Below the pieces are notes generated by a model, which was given only the letters and a program-made list of their open reading frames with translations, had not been told where the DNA came from and did not search any database. A DNA stretch of 64,000 bases, taken from NCBI GenBank assembly GCA_963721435.1, contig CAVRJC010000012.1:620001-684000 (forward strand), in the 5' to 3' direction. This document shows positions 15,788-24,626 of this stretch, in pieces; position 1 is the stretch's first letter; each line of letters opens with the position of its first letter. The DNA is from CAVRJC01 sp963721435. Its GTDB lineage: Bacteria > Actinomycetota > Acidimicrobiia > IMCC26256 > DASPTH01. A program made the position numbers and the translations under genes.

Positions 15788-16492
15788 CCCGTCGGCGCCG
15801 ATCATCGCCGCGAGCTCCGTGAGCGACGCGATCGCGCCGTAGTCGGCGTCGGCGTGCACACCGAGCGGGTCGAGCACGAAGGGGGTGATCCCCGCGCGGC
15901 GCGCGCCGACGACATCGATCGCGGGCATGTCACCGACGTACCAGGCGTCACGCGCGTCGAGACCCATCGCGGTGAGCGCGATCTCGAAGATGCGGGCGTC
16001 GGGCTTCATCACGCCGACGACACCCGAGTCGATCACGCACTCCACCGGCACACCGAGCCCGGGCCCGACCTGCAGGATCTCCTGCGCGCGCAGACGCTCG
16101 GCGATCAGGCCGTCGGCGTTCGAGACCACGCCGAGTCGCACGCCACTCGCGGCGAGCGCGCGCAGGCCTTCGATGCATCCCGGCACTTCCGCGTTCCACA
16201 ACGCGGCATCGGCGAACTCACTGTCGAGATGCAGGTGCACGTCGGCGCGGAAGTCGTCGGGGATGCCGCACGCGTCGACGTACTCCTCGAGGTAGCTGCG
16301 CCAGCACGCATTCCAGTCGGCTTCGACGTCGAGGTCGGTCGTGAAGCGTGCCGCGGCGCGGTAGTGCGCGTCGTGCAGGCGGGGATTCGTGGGCGCGCAT
16401 CCCGCGCGTCCGATCGCGGCCACGATGCGATCGGGCTCGGGCAGCAGGAAGACACCGCCCGCGTCGAGCAACACGGCGTGCGGTCGGGACAT
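15785..16492 (-). CDS. HAD-superfamily hydrolase
   Basis: 235 residues. Motif I is LLDAGGVFLL, with the second Asp of D-x-D replaced by Gly, as in many DxGG-type HAD proteins. Motif II is VVSNADG, motif III the Lys of MKPD, and motif IV YVGDMPAID. A helical cap lies between motifs I and II. It is probably a small-molecule phosphatase or dehalogenase-like enzyme; the missing acid/base Asp argues for caution about phosphatase activity. ATG 16492 follows TATGTT by six bases. Confidence 0.78.
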   Translation of the reverse strand: MSRPHAVLLDAGGVFLLPEPDRIVAAIGRAGCAPTNPRLHDAHYRAAARFTTDLDVEADWNACWRSYLEEYVDACGIPDDFRADVHLHLDSEFADAALWNAEVPGCIEGLRALAASGVRLGVVSNADGLIAERLRAQEILQVGPGLGVPVECVIDSGVVGVMKPDARIFEIALTAMGLDARDAWYVGDMPAIDVVGARRAGITPFVLDPLGVHADADYGAIASLTELAAMIGADG

Positions 16493-16498
16493 CCCGGG

Positions 16499-16504
16499 AA
16501 CATA
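16499..16504 (-). promoter_or_regulatory. -10 element TATGTT of the HAD gene
   Basis: Minus-strand TATGTT precedes ATG 16492 by six bases; leaderless. Confidence 0.5.
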
Positions 16505-16583
16505 GTCAGCGGGCTGCCGGATTCGGCCCTTCAGTCGTGCCGGCGGCGATCTCCGGTGCACAATGTCGGATCGAGGGGGATGC

Positions 16584-18299
16584 ATGCATGATCTCGTGAT
16601 CCGCAACGGTCTGGTGGTCGACGGCACCGGCGCACCCGCACGCACCGCCGACGTCGCGGTCGACAAGGGCCTGATCAGCACGATGGGCTCGGTGCCCGCC
16701 GACGCCGAGGCAGTCGAGGTGATCGACGCGACCGGCATGATCGTCACGCCGGGCTTCGTCGACATCCACACGCACTACGACGGGCAGGTGATCTGGGATC
16801 CCACGCTCTCGCCGTCGGGATGGCACGGCGTGACCACACTGGTGATGGGCAACTGCGGCGTCGGGTTCGCGCCCGCGGCCGCCGACCAGCGCGACTGGCT
16901 CATGGGCCTGATGGAAGGCGTCGAGGAGATCCCGCACGCCGCGCTCGCCGCAGGCCTGCGCTGGGACTGGGAGACGTTCCCCGAGTACCTCGACGCCATC
17001 GAGACGACGCCGAAAACCATCGACGTCGGCGCGCAGATCCCGCACGGCCCGTTGCGCGCGTTCGCGATGCGCGAGCGCGGCATCCGCAACGAGCCCGCGA
17101 CGCACGACGAGATCGCGCACATGGCGGCACTGGTCGCGGAAGGCGTCGACGCGGGCGCGCTCGGGATCACGACGTCGCGCACCGTGTTGCACCGCGGTCG
17201 CGACGACGAAGTCGTGCCCGGCACGTTCGCGGACGAAGACGAGCTCTTCGCGCTCGGCCGCGCGCTCGCGCGCGTCGGCCGCGGCGTCTTCGAGGTGGCG
17301 CCCGCGGGCATCCAGGGCGAAGACCCCGGCGCGCCCGACCGCGAGCTCGACTGGATGTGCCGGCTGGCGCAGGAGATCGGGCGTCCGGTGACCTTCGGCT
17401 TCGTCCAGCACGACATCGAGCCCGACGACTGGCGCCATCTGCTCGACGCCGCCGGCGTCGCGGCCGACAAGGGCATTCCGCTGCGCCCGCAGGTGACCGG
17501 CCGCCCGGTCGGGCTGGTGCTCGGGCTGCAGACCCGGCACCCGCTGTTCCACCGCCCGACGTTCACTGCGCTGTCGCGCCTGCCCTTGGACGAGCGCGTC
17601 GCCCGCCTGCGCGACCCCGACGTACGGGACCGGATCCTGAGCGAGACGCCGACGGTGGCGCAACCCGACTACTACGGCATGGGCCTCGACCGGATCTTCG
17701 TGCTCGGCGACCCGCCCGACTACGAGCCACCGCCGGAGATGAGCGTGATGGGGCTCGCGGCGCGCGCGGGCATCGACCCCGTGGAGCAGCTCTACGACCT
17801 CCTGCTGGAGGACGACGGGCACGCGCTGCTGCTGCGCCCGCTGCTCGGGTACAGCGACGGCAACTTCGACGCGCTGCACGAGATGCTCGTGGCGCCGAGC
17901 AGCGTGCTCGGCATCGGCGACGGCGGCGCGCACGTACGCGTGATCTGCGACGCGAGCTCGCCGACCTTCATGCTGACGCACTGGGTGCGCGACCGCTCGC
18001 GCGGCCCCCGCCTGCCGCTCGAGCTCGTCGTGCACAAGATGACGGCGAACAACGCCGCGCTCTACGGCATGCATGATCGCGGGACGATCGCGGCCGGCCT
18101 GCGGGCCGATCTGAACGTGATCGACCTCGACACGCTGCGGTTGCACCCGCCGGAGTACGCGAACGACCTTCCCGGTGGTGCGGGTCGGCTCGTGCAGCGC
18201 GCGACCGGGTACCGCGCCACGATCGTCGCCGGTGAGGTGACGCGCGCGCACGACGTCGACACCGGCGCGCGGCCCGGCCGCCTGGTGCGATCGTCGTGA
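16584..18299 (+). CDS. N-acyl-D-amino-acid deacylase family hydrolase (paralogue 2)
   Basis: 571 residues, amidohydrolase family 3. H62-x-H64 lies in GFVDIHTHYDG and C91 in MGNCGVG; IGDGGAHVRVICD gives the catalytic Asp region. C-terminal ALYGMHDRGTIAAGLRADL is the family's closing block. ATG 16584 is used because GAGGGGG ends four bases upstream; an ATG at 16563 would include that ribosome site. The stop overlaps the Rieske oxygenase start as GTGA, so hydrolase and oxygenase are co-expressed. Substrate unknown. Confidence 0.85.
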   Translation: MHDLVIRNGLVVDGTGAPARTADVAVDKGLISTMGSVPADAEAVEVIDATGMIVTPGFVDIHTHYDGQVIWDPTLSPSGWHGVTTLVMGNCGVGFAPAAADQRDWLMGLMEGVEEIPHAALAAGLRWDWETFPEYLDAIETTPKTIDVGAQIPHGPLRAFAMRERGIRNEPATHDEIAHMAALVAEGVDAGALGITTSRTVLHRGRDDEVVPGTFADEDELFALGRALARVGRGVFEVAPAGIQGEDPGAPDRELDWMCRLAQEIGRPVTFGFVQHDIEPDDWRHLLDAAGVAADKGIPLRPQVTGRPVGLVLGLQTRHPLFHRPTFTALSRLPLDERVARLRDPDVRDRILSETPTVAQPDYYGMGLDRIFVLGDPPDYEPPPEMSVMGLAARAGIDPVEQLYDLLLEDDGHALLLRPLLGYSDGNFDALHEMLVAPSSVLGIGDGGAHVRVICDASSPTFMLTHWVRDRSRGPRLPLELVVHKMTANNAALYGMHDRGTIAAGLRADLNVIDLDTLRLHPPEYANDLPGGAGRLVQRATGYRATIVAGEVTRAHDVDTGARPGRLVRSS

Positions 18300-19622
18300 C
18301 CACATCTCGCGCTGACGGCTGCGACCTCGTGCAGGTCGGCGTGACCGGCTTCGGGCTGGCGCGGCCGTCGCTCGTGCCGAAGTCGCGTTACACGTCACCC
18401 GAGTTCGCGGCACGCGAGCAGGCACGCATGTGGCCACGCGTGTGGCAGCTCGCGTGCAGCGTCGATCACGTCGCGTCGGCCGGCGACTGGTTCGAGCACC
18501 GCGCCGGAGCCTCGTCGGTGCTCATCGTGCGCGGCGACGACGGGGAACTGCGCGCGTTCCAGAACGTGTGCCGACACCGCGGCAACCTGCTGTGCGAGGG
18601 CGCGGGCGAGGGGCTCACGCAGCTGCAGTGCCCGTTCCACCACTGGACGTGGGACCTCCAGGGCCGGCTCCGCGAGGTGCCGTCACGCAAGACGTTCGGG
18701 GCGCTGCGCAACGACGACTTCCCCCTCGTCCCGGTGCGGGTCGACACCTGGGGCCCGCTCGTGTTCGTGAACCTCGACCCCGATCCCGACGCGGTCCGAC
18801 TCGCCGAGTACCTCGAAGACGTGCCTGCCGACACCGAGTGGGCGCGTCTCGACGAGTTCCGCTGCCAGGTGACCGCGCGCATCCCGGTGGCGTGCAACTG
18901 GAAGGTCGTCGCGGAGGGCTTCTCGGAGAGCTACCACGTGCAGGGCATCCATCCGGAGCTGCTCGCGTCGGTCGACGACGTGAACGGCCCGCAACGCATC
19001 TTCGGGCTGCACTCGGTGCTCTACCAGGACTACGGCGTACCCAGCCCCCGTCTCGGCGCCGGCGTATCCGACGAGACGGTGTGGGAGTCGTTCGTGTGCA
19101 CGCAGGGCGACCGCGTGGGCATCGACCGTGCCGACGCCGCGCCGGTGCCCGAGATCCCTGACGGCACGTCGATGCGCGGACGCGATCGCGGCGCGCATCC
19201 GCGAGTACCAGTCGACGTTCGGCATCGACCTCGCGGCGTACGACACCGTGCAACTCCTGCGCCTCTCGCAGTACAACCTGTTCCCGAACTCGAGTGTGCT
19301 CGTGTGGGGCGACGAGCTCAACGTGTTGCTCGCGCTCCCCGGCCGCACCCACGACACGGCCGAGCTCGTCGTGTTCGTGCTGCACCGCGCGTCACCCGGC
19401 AAGCCACGTCGACGTCCGCGGGACCACGTGTTCCCGCCCGACGGCGACATCGGCCCGGTGTTCAACCAGGACGTCAGCGTGCTCAAGACCGCGCAGCGCG
19501 GCCTGGAGCAACCCGGCCTCACGCACGTCACGCTGTCGAGCGAGGAGTGCCGGATCGTGAACCTGCACCGCAACCTCGAGCACTACCTCGACATCTCCCC
19601 CACCGAGCTCACCCCTCTCTGA
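18296..19622 (+). CDS. Rieske aromatic-ring-hydroxylating oxygenase, large subunit, frameshifted
   Basis: The N-terminal Rieske domain holds C92-x-H94 (NVCRHRG) and C112-x2-H115 (CPFHHW). The catalytic domain has SYHVQGIHPE, two iron-binding His residues, and the third ligand Asp in PVFNQDVSVLK near the C-terminus. These enzymes hydroxylate aromatic or other hydrophobic substrates with O2 in a complex with a reductase; no reductase is seen here. One extra base near 19178 breaks the frame: MRG... should read MRDAIAARIREYQSTFG. The total of 1327 bases is not a multiple of three. Translation is coupled to the preceding hydrolase by GTGA. Confidence 0.75.
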
Positions 19623-19684
19623 CCCGAACGTTCCGCAGACGAGCCCGTCGGCGTACCGTGGCGCGGCGACACGAGGGGGGAACG

Positions 19685-19910
19685 ATGACGGCAACGATCG
19701 ACCTGGGGTTGATGCCCGATCAGGGCATCGCGGCACCGGACCTGCACCGCGACTCGCACAGCTTCGCGAGTCGGGTGACGTGGTGCGCGTCGTTTGGAAC
19801 GGCTTCCCCGCGTCGCTGATTCCCGCGGCACGACGCGATCCAAGAGGCGTTCCGCGACGAGGAGCAGTGCGTCGAGGAACCCGACGCCGCTCGCATGGTC
19901 GAGGAGTGCC
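19685..19910 (+). pseudogene. Cytochrome P450 remnant, N-terminal part
   Basis: A GAGGGGGG ribosome site and ATG 19685 open a P450-like start (MTATIDLGLMPDQGIAAPDL, then HRDSHSFAS). The sequence then jumps frame to DVVRVVWNGFPA and again to HDAIQEAFRDEEQCVEEPD. After about 19910 the P450 match ends and an unrelated antisense remnant begins. The C-terminal third resumes at about 20380. The gene cannot make a functional enzyme as written. Intact, it would have been the third gene of the hydrolase-Rieske unit. Confidence 0.65.
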
Positions 19911-19914
19911 TAGC

Positions 19915-20345
19915 CGTCGACGAGCCCTCGCGGCGTCGCTCGCCCTGCTGCGCGCGAGCATCACGCCGCTCGCGACGTGCGTGAACGACATGTCGACGAT
20001 CACCGGGTCGCGCTCACCCGCGGGATCCGACCGCGAACGGCCGTCGCCGAGCAGCGGCTCGTCCACCGAGCGGCGCGACCGCGGGCCGGTCTGCGACAGC
20101 ACGATGCCGATCATCCCGGCGTCGACGGCCATGGCCACGAACTGCGTGAGCAGCCCGCGCCGCCGTGCGCGCCCACGACGCCGACGCCGAATCGCGCGCG
20201 CTCGATCGCGACGCCATCGCGCGCTGCACCAAGCCGGCCACGTGCGCGCCGCCGCTCACGACCCGGTCGCACACGTCGCGACGATGTCGATCGACGCCGC
20301 GAGTCGAGTCCCGCGCGCGAGCAGGATGTTGCGGCGAGTACACGA
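19915..20345 (-). pseudogene. Ldh_2-family (malate/L-lactate dehydrogenase) remnant inside the P450
   Basis: Read on the minus strand in shifting frames, the stretch gives ARFGVGVVGAHGG, AMAVDAGMIGIVLSQTGP, AVAPLGG, EPLLGDG, PFAVG and RDPVIVDMSFTHVASGVMLA. In that order these match the central conserved blocks of the NAD(P)-dependent Ldh_2 family. At least three frame changes occur within about 80 bases, so it is heavily decayed. Both ends of the family are missing. It splits the P450 in two; edges are approximate. Confidence 0.6.
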
Positions 20346-20379
20346 CGCCGCGCGCGTGGTCCCCAGGAGCGTCTGGGTC

Positions 20380-20791
20380 GCCTCGAGAGCCCCCTCGTGT
20401 CGATGCCGCGCATCGCGCGTCACGACGGCGAGTTCCGCGGCGCCCCGATCGCGGCAGGATCGTTCTCACTGTTGTGCCTCGCGGCCGCGAACCGCCAACC
20501 CGATGTCTACGAGCACCCCGACGACTTCGTGCCCGACCGCTGGCTCCCCGGGGCGAAGACCGCGCCGATGCTGACCTTCGGGTACTCAGCCCACTTCTGC
20601 CTGGGGGCACCGACCGCGCGGGCCGAGATCGCGCGTGCTGCTCGACGTCCTCGCAGACCGCCATCCCCGGCTCACGCTCACCCGCGCCCCGGAGATGCTG
20701 GGCACCATGATGCGCCGCGCCGACCGGGTCGAAGGCGAGCGAGCGCTGGCACACGACGCGCCGCGCCGACCGGGTGGAAGTGGCCGTGTAG
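20380..20791 (+). pseudogene. Cytochrome P450 remnant, C-terminal third
   Basis: RLESPLVSMPRIARHDGEF, AAGSFSLLCLAAANRQP and PDDFVPDRWLPG are P450 meander-region blocks. The heme loop follows as FGYSAHFCLGA, with the Cys ligand kept but the usual Gly two residues before His changed to Ser-Ala. After AEIARA the frame changes to LLDVLADRHPRLTLTRAPEML, and a 46-base tandem duplication near the end changes it again to RRADRVEVAV and TAG at 20791. Together with 19685-19910 it represents one broken gene. Confidence 0.65.
20712..20775 (+). repeat. 18-base direct repeat, period 46
   Basis: The 18-mer GCGCCGCGCCGACCGGGT occurs at 20712-20729 and again at 20758-20775. The 46-base period is not a multiple of three, so the duplication itself shifts the frame of the P450 remnant. 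Confidence 0.8.
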
Positions 20792-20871
20792 CGCCCTCGC
20801 GACCCCTTCCTGACACCGCCGTATGATGCGGCGGAGGCGATGGGGCCATTGCCCTGGGGGAAGGTTCGGCC

Positions 20872-22617
20872 ATGCTCGATCTCGTCCTGCGCAACGGTTC
20901 GGTCGTCGACGGCACCGGTGCTCCGGGTCGGCGCGCTGACGTCGGCGTGAAGGGTGGCCGCATCGTCGCGATCGGCGACGTCGACGACAGCGCGACGCGC
21001 ACCGTCGACTGCGACGGCCTCGTGGTCGCGCCGGGCTTCGTCGACCCGCACACGCACTACGACCCTCAGATCATGTGGGATCCCGCGGTGACGCCGTCGT
21101 CGTTGCACGGCGTCACCACTGTGATCGGCGGCAACTGCGGCTTCACCATCGCGCCGATGGAGACGCCGCACGAGGAGTACCTCATCCCGATGCTGGCGCG
21201 CGTCGAGGGCATGCCCGTCGACGCGCTGTGGGCGGGCCTCGACCTCGACTGGAAGAGCTTCGGGAGCTGGCTCGACCGCCTCGACGACAACGTCGCGGTG
21301 AACGCAGGGTTCCTGTGCGGGCACAGCACGGTGCGCCGGCTGGTGATGGGTGACGCCGCGGTCGGCGAGCAGGCGACGCCCGACCAGCTCGAGGCGATGG
21401 TGCGCCTCCTCCACGAGAGCCTCTCGGAGGGCGCGCTCGGATTCTCGTCGTCGCTCGGCCAGGCGCACAGCGACCACCAGGGCAACCCGGTGCCGTCGCG
21501 GCACGCCGCGCGCGAGGAGTTCCTCGAGCTGTGCGCCGCGCTCAAGGATCACGACGGCACCTGGATCGAGTTCATCCCGTCGATCGAGCGCCTGTTCACC
21601 GAGTATGAGATCGACCTCATGGCCGACATGTCAGCGGCCGCGGGTGGGCGGGTGCTCAACTGGAACCTCATGGGCGTGCGCCCCGGCGCCGACGAGGAGG
21701 AGAGCCGGCTCAACAAGCTCGGTGCGTCGGACCGCGCGCGGGAACGGGGCGGCAACGTCGTCGCGCTCACGCTGCCCGAGCCGATGACGATGCGCCTGTC
21801 GTTCCAGACCGGCTTCCTCTACGACTCGCTGCCCGACTGGCGCGAGGTGATGCACGCGCCCGACGCGCGGAAGTTGCAGATGCTCGCGGACCCGTCGGTG
21901 CGCCGCATGATGATCGAAGGCGCGCGCGCGTTCGGCTACCGCTCGTACACCGACTGGGCGACGTCACGCGTCGCCGACGTCGTGAACCCCGCGCTCAAGC
22001 CGCTCGAGGGCCGCACGTTCGGCTCGATCGCGTCGGAGCGGCGCGTCGACCCGTTCGACGCGCTGTGCGACATCGTCGTCGAGGACCGGCTGCTCACCGG
22101 CATCGAGCCCGACCTGCAGGGCGACGACGAAGACAGCTGGCACGAGCGCGTCGAGCTGTTCCGCGACCCGCGCGTGCTGATCGGCGGCTCCGACGCCGGC
22201 GCGCACGTCGACATGATGAAGACGTTCGGCTGCCTCACCCATTTCCTCGGCGAGTACGTGCGCGACCGCGGCTACGTCTCGCTGGAAGAGGGCGTGCACC
22301 TCATCACCGACGCGCCGGCGCGGCTGTTCGGGTTGCGCGAGCGGGGCCGGCTCGAGGAGGGCTTCCACGCCGACGTGTGCGTGTTCGAGGCCGAGCGCAT
22401 CAACCGCGGGCCGATCCACATGGTGCGCGACCTCCCGTCGGGCGCCGAGCGGCTCACCGCGGAGGCCGACGGCGTGCAGCACGTGTTCGTGAACGGCGTC
22501 GAGATCGCCCGCGAGGGCGCGCTCACCGGCGCCACCCCGGGCACCGTGTTCCGCTCCGGTCGCGACACCGACACCGTGCTCGGGGGTGAGCCACACCACA
22601 GGCTCGGGAATCAATGA
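20872..22617 (+). CDS. N-acyl-D-amino-acid deacylase family hydrolase (paralogue 3)
   Basis: 581 residues, amidohydrolase family 3: LRNGSVVDGTGAPGR, H60-x-H62 in GFVDPHTHYD, C89 in GGNCGFT, and GGSDAGAHVDMM for the catalytic Asp. Its long middle region (SLGQAHSDHQGNPVPSRHA) resembles the forms often annotated as hydantoinase or deacylase of unknown substrate. GGGGGAAGG lies upstream of ATG 20872. It begins a plus-strand run with the Ddn-like, GNAT and amidohydrolase-2 genes. Confidence 0.85.
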   Translation: MLDLVLRNGSVVDGTGAPGRRADVGVKGGRIVAIGDVDDSATRTVDCDGLVVAPGFVDPHTHYDPQIMWDPAVTPSSLHGVTTVIGGNCGFTIAPMETPHEEYLIPMLARVEGMPVDALWAGLDLDWKSFGSWLDRLDDNVAVNAGFLCGHSTVRRLVMGDAAVGEQATPDQLEAMVRLLHESLSEGALGFSSSLGQAHSDHQGNPVPSRHAAREEFLELCAALKDHDGTWIEFIPSIERLFTEYEIDLMADMSAAAGGRVLNWNLMGVRPGADEEESRLNKLGASDRARERGGNVVALTLPEPMTMRLSFQTGFLYDSLPDWREVMHAPDARKLQMLADPSVRRMMIEGARAFGYRSYTDWATSRVADVVNPALKPLEGRTFGSIASERRVDPFDALCDIVVEDRLLTGIEPDLQGDDEDSWHERVELFRDPRVLIGGSDAGAHVDMMKTFGCLTHFLGEYVRDRGYVSLEEGVHLITDAPARLFGLRERGRLEEGFHADVCVFEAERINRGPIHMVRDLPSGAERLTAEADGVQHVFVNGVEIAREGALTGATPGTVFRSGRDTDTVLGGEPHHRLGNQ

Positions 22618-22681
22618 CGGTGACGGCGGCGTTGGCTGCCTGAGTCTCTCCCCCCGTCCCGAGATCCCCCAGGAGCCCGCA

Positions 22682-23104
22682 ATGAACGACTGGAACGCCG
22701 CGATCATCGACGAATTCCGCGCCAACGACGGCAAGGTCGGCGGGAATTTCCAAGGGGCACCGCTCCTCATCCTGCACACGACGGGCGCGAAGAGCGGGCA
22801 GGAACGCCTGGCTCCGGTGATGTACCAGGCCGTGGGTGACAGTGACGATGGTGACGACCTGGCGGTGTTCGCGTCGAAGGCCGGCGCGCCCACGCACCCC
22901 GACTGGTACCACAACCTCGTCGCCGACCCGAACGCCACGGTCGAGGTGGGGACCGAGACGTACGCGGTGAAGGCGCGCGTCGCGGAGGGCGACGAGCGCG
23001 AGCGCATCTGGAGCACGCAGAAGGAGCGCTACCCCGGCTTCGCCGAGTACGAGCAGAAGACCTCACGCGAGATCCCGGTGGTCGTGCTCGAGCGGGCCGC
23101 GTGA
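22682..23104 (+). CDS. F420-type deazaflavin-dependent nitroreductase (Ddn) family protein
   Basis: 140 residues of split beta-barrel fold: APLLILHTTGAKSGQ is the characteristic F420-binding start of Ddn-like proteins, followed by HPDWYHNLVADPNATVEVG and the C-terminal EYEQKTSREIPVVVLE. Family members reduce quinones or nitro compounds with F420H2, or have other redox roles. AGGAG seven bases before ATG 22682 sets the start. Its stop overlaps the GNAT start by GTGA. Confidence 0.82.
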   Translation: MNDWNAAIIDEFRANDGKVGGNFQGAPLLILHTTGAKSGQERLAPVMYQAVGDSDDGDDLAVFASKAGAPTHPDWYHNLVADPNATVEVGTETYAVKARVAEGDERERIWSTQKERYPGFAEYEQKTSREIPVVVLERAA

Positions 23105-23397
23105 CCGCAGCGACCCCCGCGATCGCGGTCGTCCGTAACGACGAGAAGTCGCGCTACGAGATCCTCGTCGACGGCAGCATCGTCGGCTTCTCCGACTACC
23201 GGATGCGGGACGATCAGCAGGTGTACGTGCACACCGAGATCGACCCCGAGTTCCGAGGCCGCGACCTGGCCGCGACGTTGATCCGGGCGGCGCTCGACGA
23301 CGCCCGCACCCACGGCAATCGGGTCGTCCCCCGCTGCCCGTACGTCGCCGAGTTCATCCAGGAGCACCCCGAGTACGCGGACCTCGTCGGGGCGTAG
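23101..23397 (+). CDS. YidJ/Gtn1-type small GNAT N-acetyltransferase
   Basis: 98 residues, the short N-acetyltransferase family: RYEILVDGSIVGFSDY, VYVHTEIDPEFRGRDLAATL (acetyl-CoA loop) and the closing VVPRCPYVAEFIQEHPEY block, which is diagnostic. The substrate is not known for most members. It starts with GTG inside the stop of the Ddn-like gene. Its TAG stop is part of the -10 hexamer of the next gene. Confidence 0.82.
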   Translation: MTAATPAIAVVRNDEKSRYEILVDGSIVGFSDYRMRDDQQVYVHTEIDPEFRGRDLAATLIRAALDDARTHGNRVVPRCPYVAEFIQEHPEYADLVGA

Positions 23398-23400
23398 AGT
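23395..23400 (+). promoter_or_regulatory. -10 element TAGAGT of the 23407 amidohydrolase
   Basis: TAGAGT is followed by six bases and ATG 23407; it includes the stop codon of the GNAT gene. The same hexamer serves the MarR genes at 40975 and 54251. Confidence 0.5.
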
Positions 23401-23406
23401 TCGCGC

Positions 23407-24621
23407 ATGCGCGAGCTGCCGTGGGTGATCTCGGTCGACGACCACGTCGTCGAGCCGCCGGGTGTGTGGTCGGACCGCCTCTCCGCCAAGGACCGTGAGG
23501 TCGGGCCACGGTCGGTGCAGGACACGTGCGAGACGATCATCTCGCCCGATCAACAAGGTGCGCAGTACATCAAGGGTGGCGACGGCCCGGTCGTCGACTG
23601 GTGGGTCTACGAAGACGTGCTGCGCCCGATCCCGCAGGTGGTCGCGTGCGCGGGCTTCCCGCCAGAGAGCTTCACCCTCGCGCCGATCCCGTACGCGGAG
23701 ATGCGCACCGGCTGCTACGACCCCGTGGCGCGCATCGCCGACATGGACATCAACCGCACCGAGCGCTCGCTGTGCTTCCCCTTCATCCCGCGGTTCGCGG
23801 GCCAGTTGTTCCTCGAGGCGAACGACAAGGACCTCGCGTTGAAGTGCGTCGCCGCGTACAACGACTGGATGATCGACGAGTGGTGCGGTGACAGCGGTGG
23901 TCGCCTCATCCCGCTCGGCCTCGTGCCGCTCTGGGACCCGGTGCTCGCCGCGGCCGAGGTCCGGCGCATCGCCGCGCGCGGCGTGCCCGCGATCACGTTC
24001 ACCGAGCTGCCCACCAACCTCGGGTTGCCGTCGATCCACCGTGCCGACCACTGGTGGGACCCGCTGTTCGCCGCGTGTGACGAGACCCGCGTCGTGATCT
24101 GCATGCACATCGGCTCGGGGTCGAAGATGACCACCACGAGCGTCGATGCGCCGCAAGGCGTCGCGGCCGCGCTCACGTCGATCAACGCGCAGATGTCGAT
24201 GTCGGACTGGTTGCTCTCCGGCGCGCTCGGCCGGTTCCCGAACCTGAAGATCGCGTTCTCGGAGAGCCAGATCGGGTGGATGCCGTTCCTCCTCGACCGG
24301 CTCGACCACGTGTTCACGCGGAGCAGCGGCTGGGGCGACTTCGACCCCTCGCTGACCGAGAAGCCGTCGAGCTACGTCGAGGGCCGCGTCTACGGCTGCT
24401 TCTACGACGACCCGGTCGGCGTGGCGGCGCGCCACGAGATCGGGCTCGGGTCACTCGTGTTCGAGACCGACTACCCGCACCAGGACACGACGTGGCCCGA
24501 CACGGCGAAGATCGTCGCCGAGATCGGCGAGCAGGTGACGCCCGACGAGCTCGAGCGCATCATGCGCACCAACGCGATCGAGATGCTCCACCTCGACCCG
24601 AGCGACCTCAAGCCGAGCTGA
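23407..24621 (+). CDS. Amidohydrolase-2 family TIM-barrel enzyme
   Basis: 404 residues: SVDDHVVEPPGVW (metal D-x-H), MHIGSGSKM (metal His), and FETDYPHQDTTWP (catalytic Asp). It is a relative of the 2256-3425 enzyme and, like it, lies beside a D-aminoacylase-type paralogue. Members hydrolyse or decarboxylate ring-derived acids; the substrate is unknown. The start is leaderless, with TAGAGT six bases before ATG. It is the last gene of the plus-strand catabolic run and converges with the isomerase-like gene five bases away. Confidence 0.82.
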   Translation: MRELPWVISVDDHVVEPPGVWSDRLSAKDREVGPRSVQDTCETIISPDQQGAQYIKGGDGPVVDWWVYEDVLRPIPQVVACAGFPPESFTLAPIPYAEMRTGCYDPVARIADMDINRTERSLCFPFIPRFAGQLFLEANDKDLALKCVAAYNDWMIDEWCGDSGGRLIPLGLVPLWDPVLAAAEVRRIAARGVPAITFTELPTNLGLPSIHRADHWWDPLFAACDETRVVICMHIGSGSKMTTTSVDAPQGVAAALTSINAQMSMSDWLLSGALGRFPNLKIAFSESQIGWMPFLLDRLDHVFTRSSGWGDFDPSLTEKPSSYVEGRVYGCFYDDPVGVAARHEIGLGSLVFETDYPHQDTTWPDTAKIVAEIGEQVTPDELERIMRTNAIEMLHLDPSDLKPS

Positions 24622-24626
24622 CTCGC

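Noticed and set aside
19915..20345. Insertion sequence splitting the P450
   Set aside because: The antisense segment matches Ldh_2 blocks; no transposase, terminal repeat or target duplication was found.
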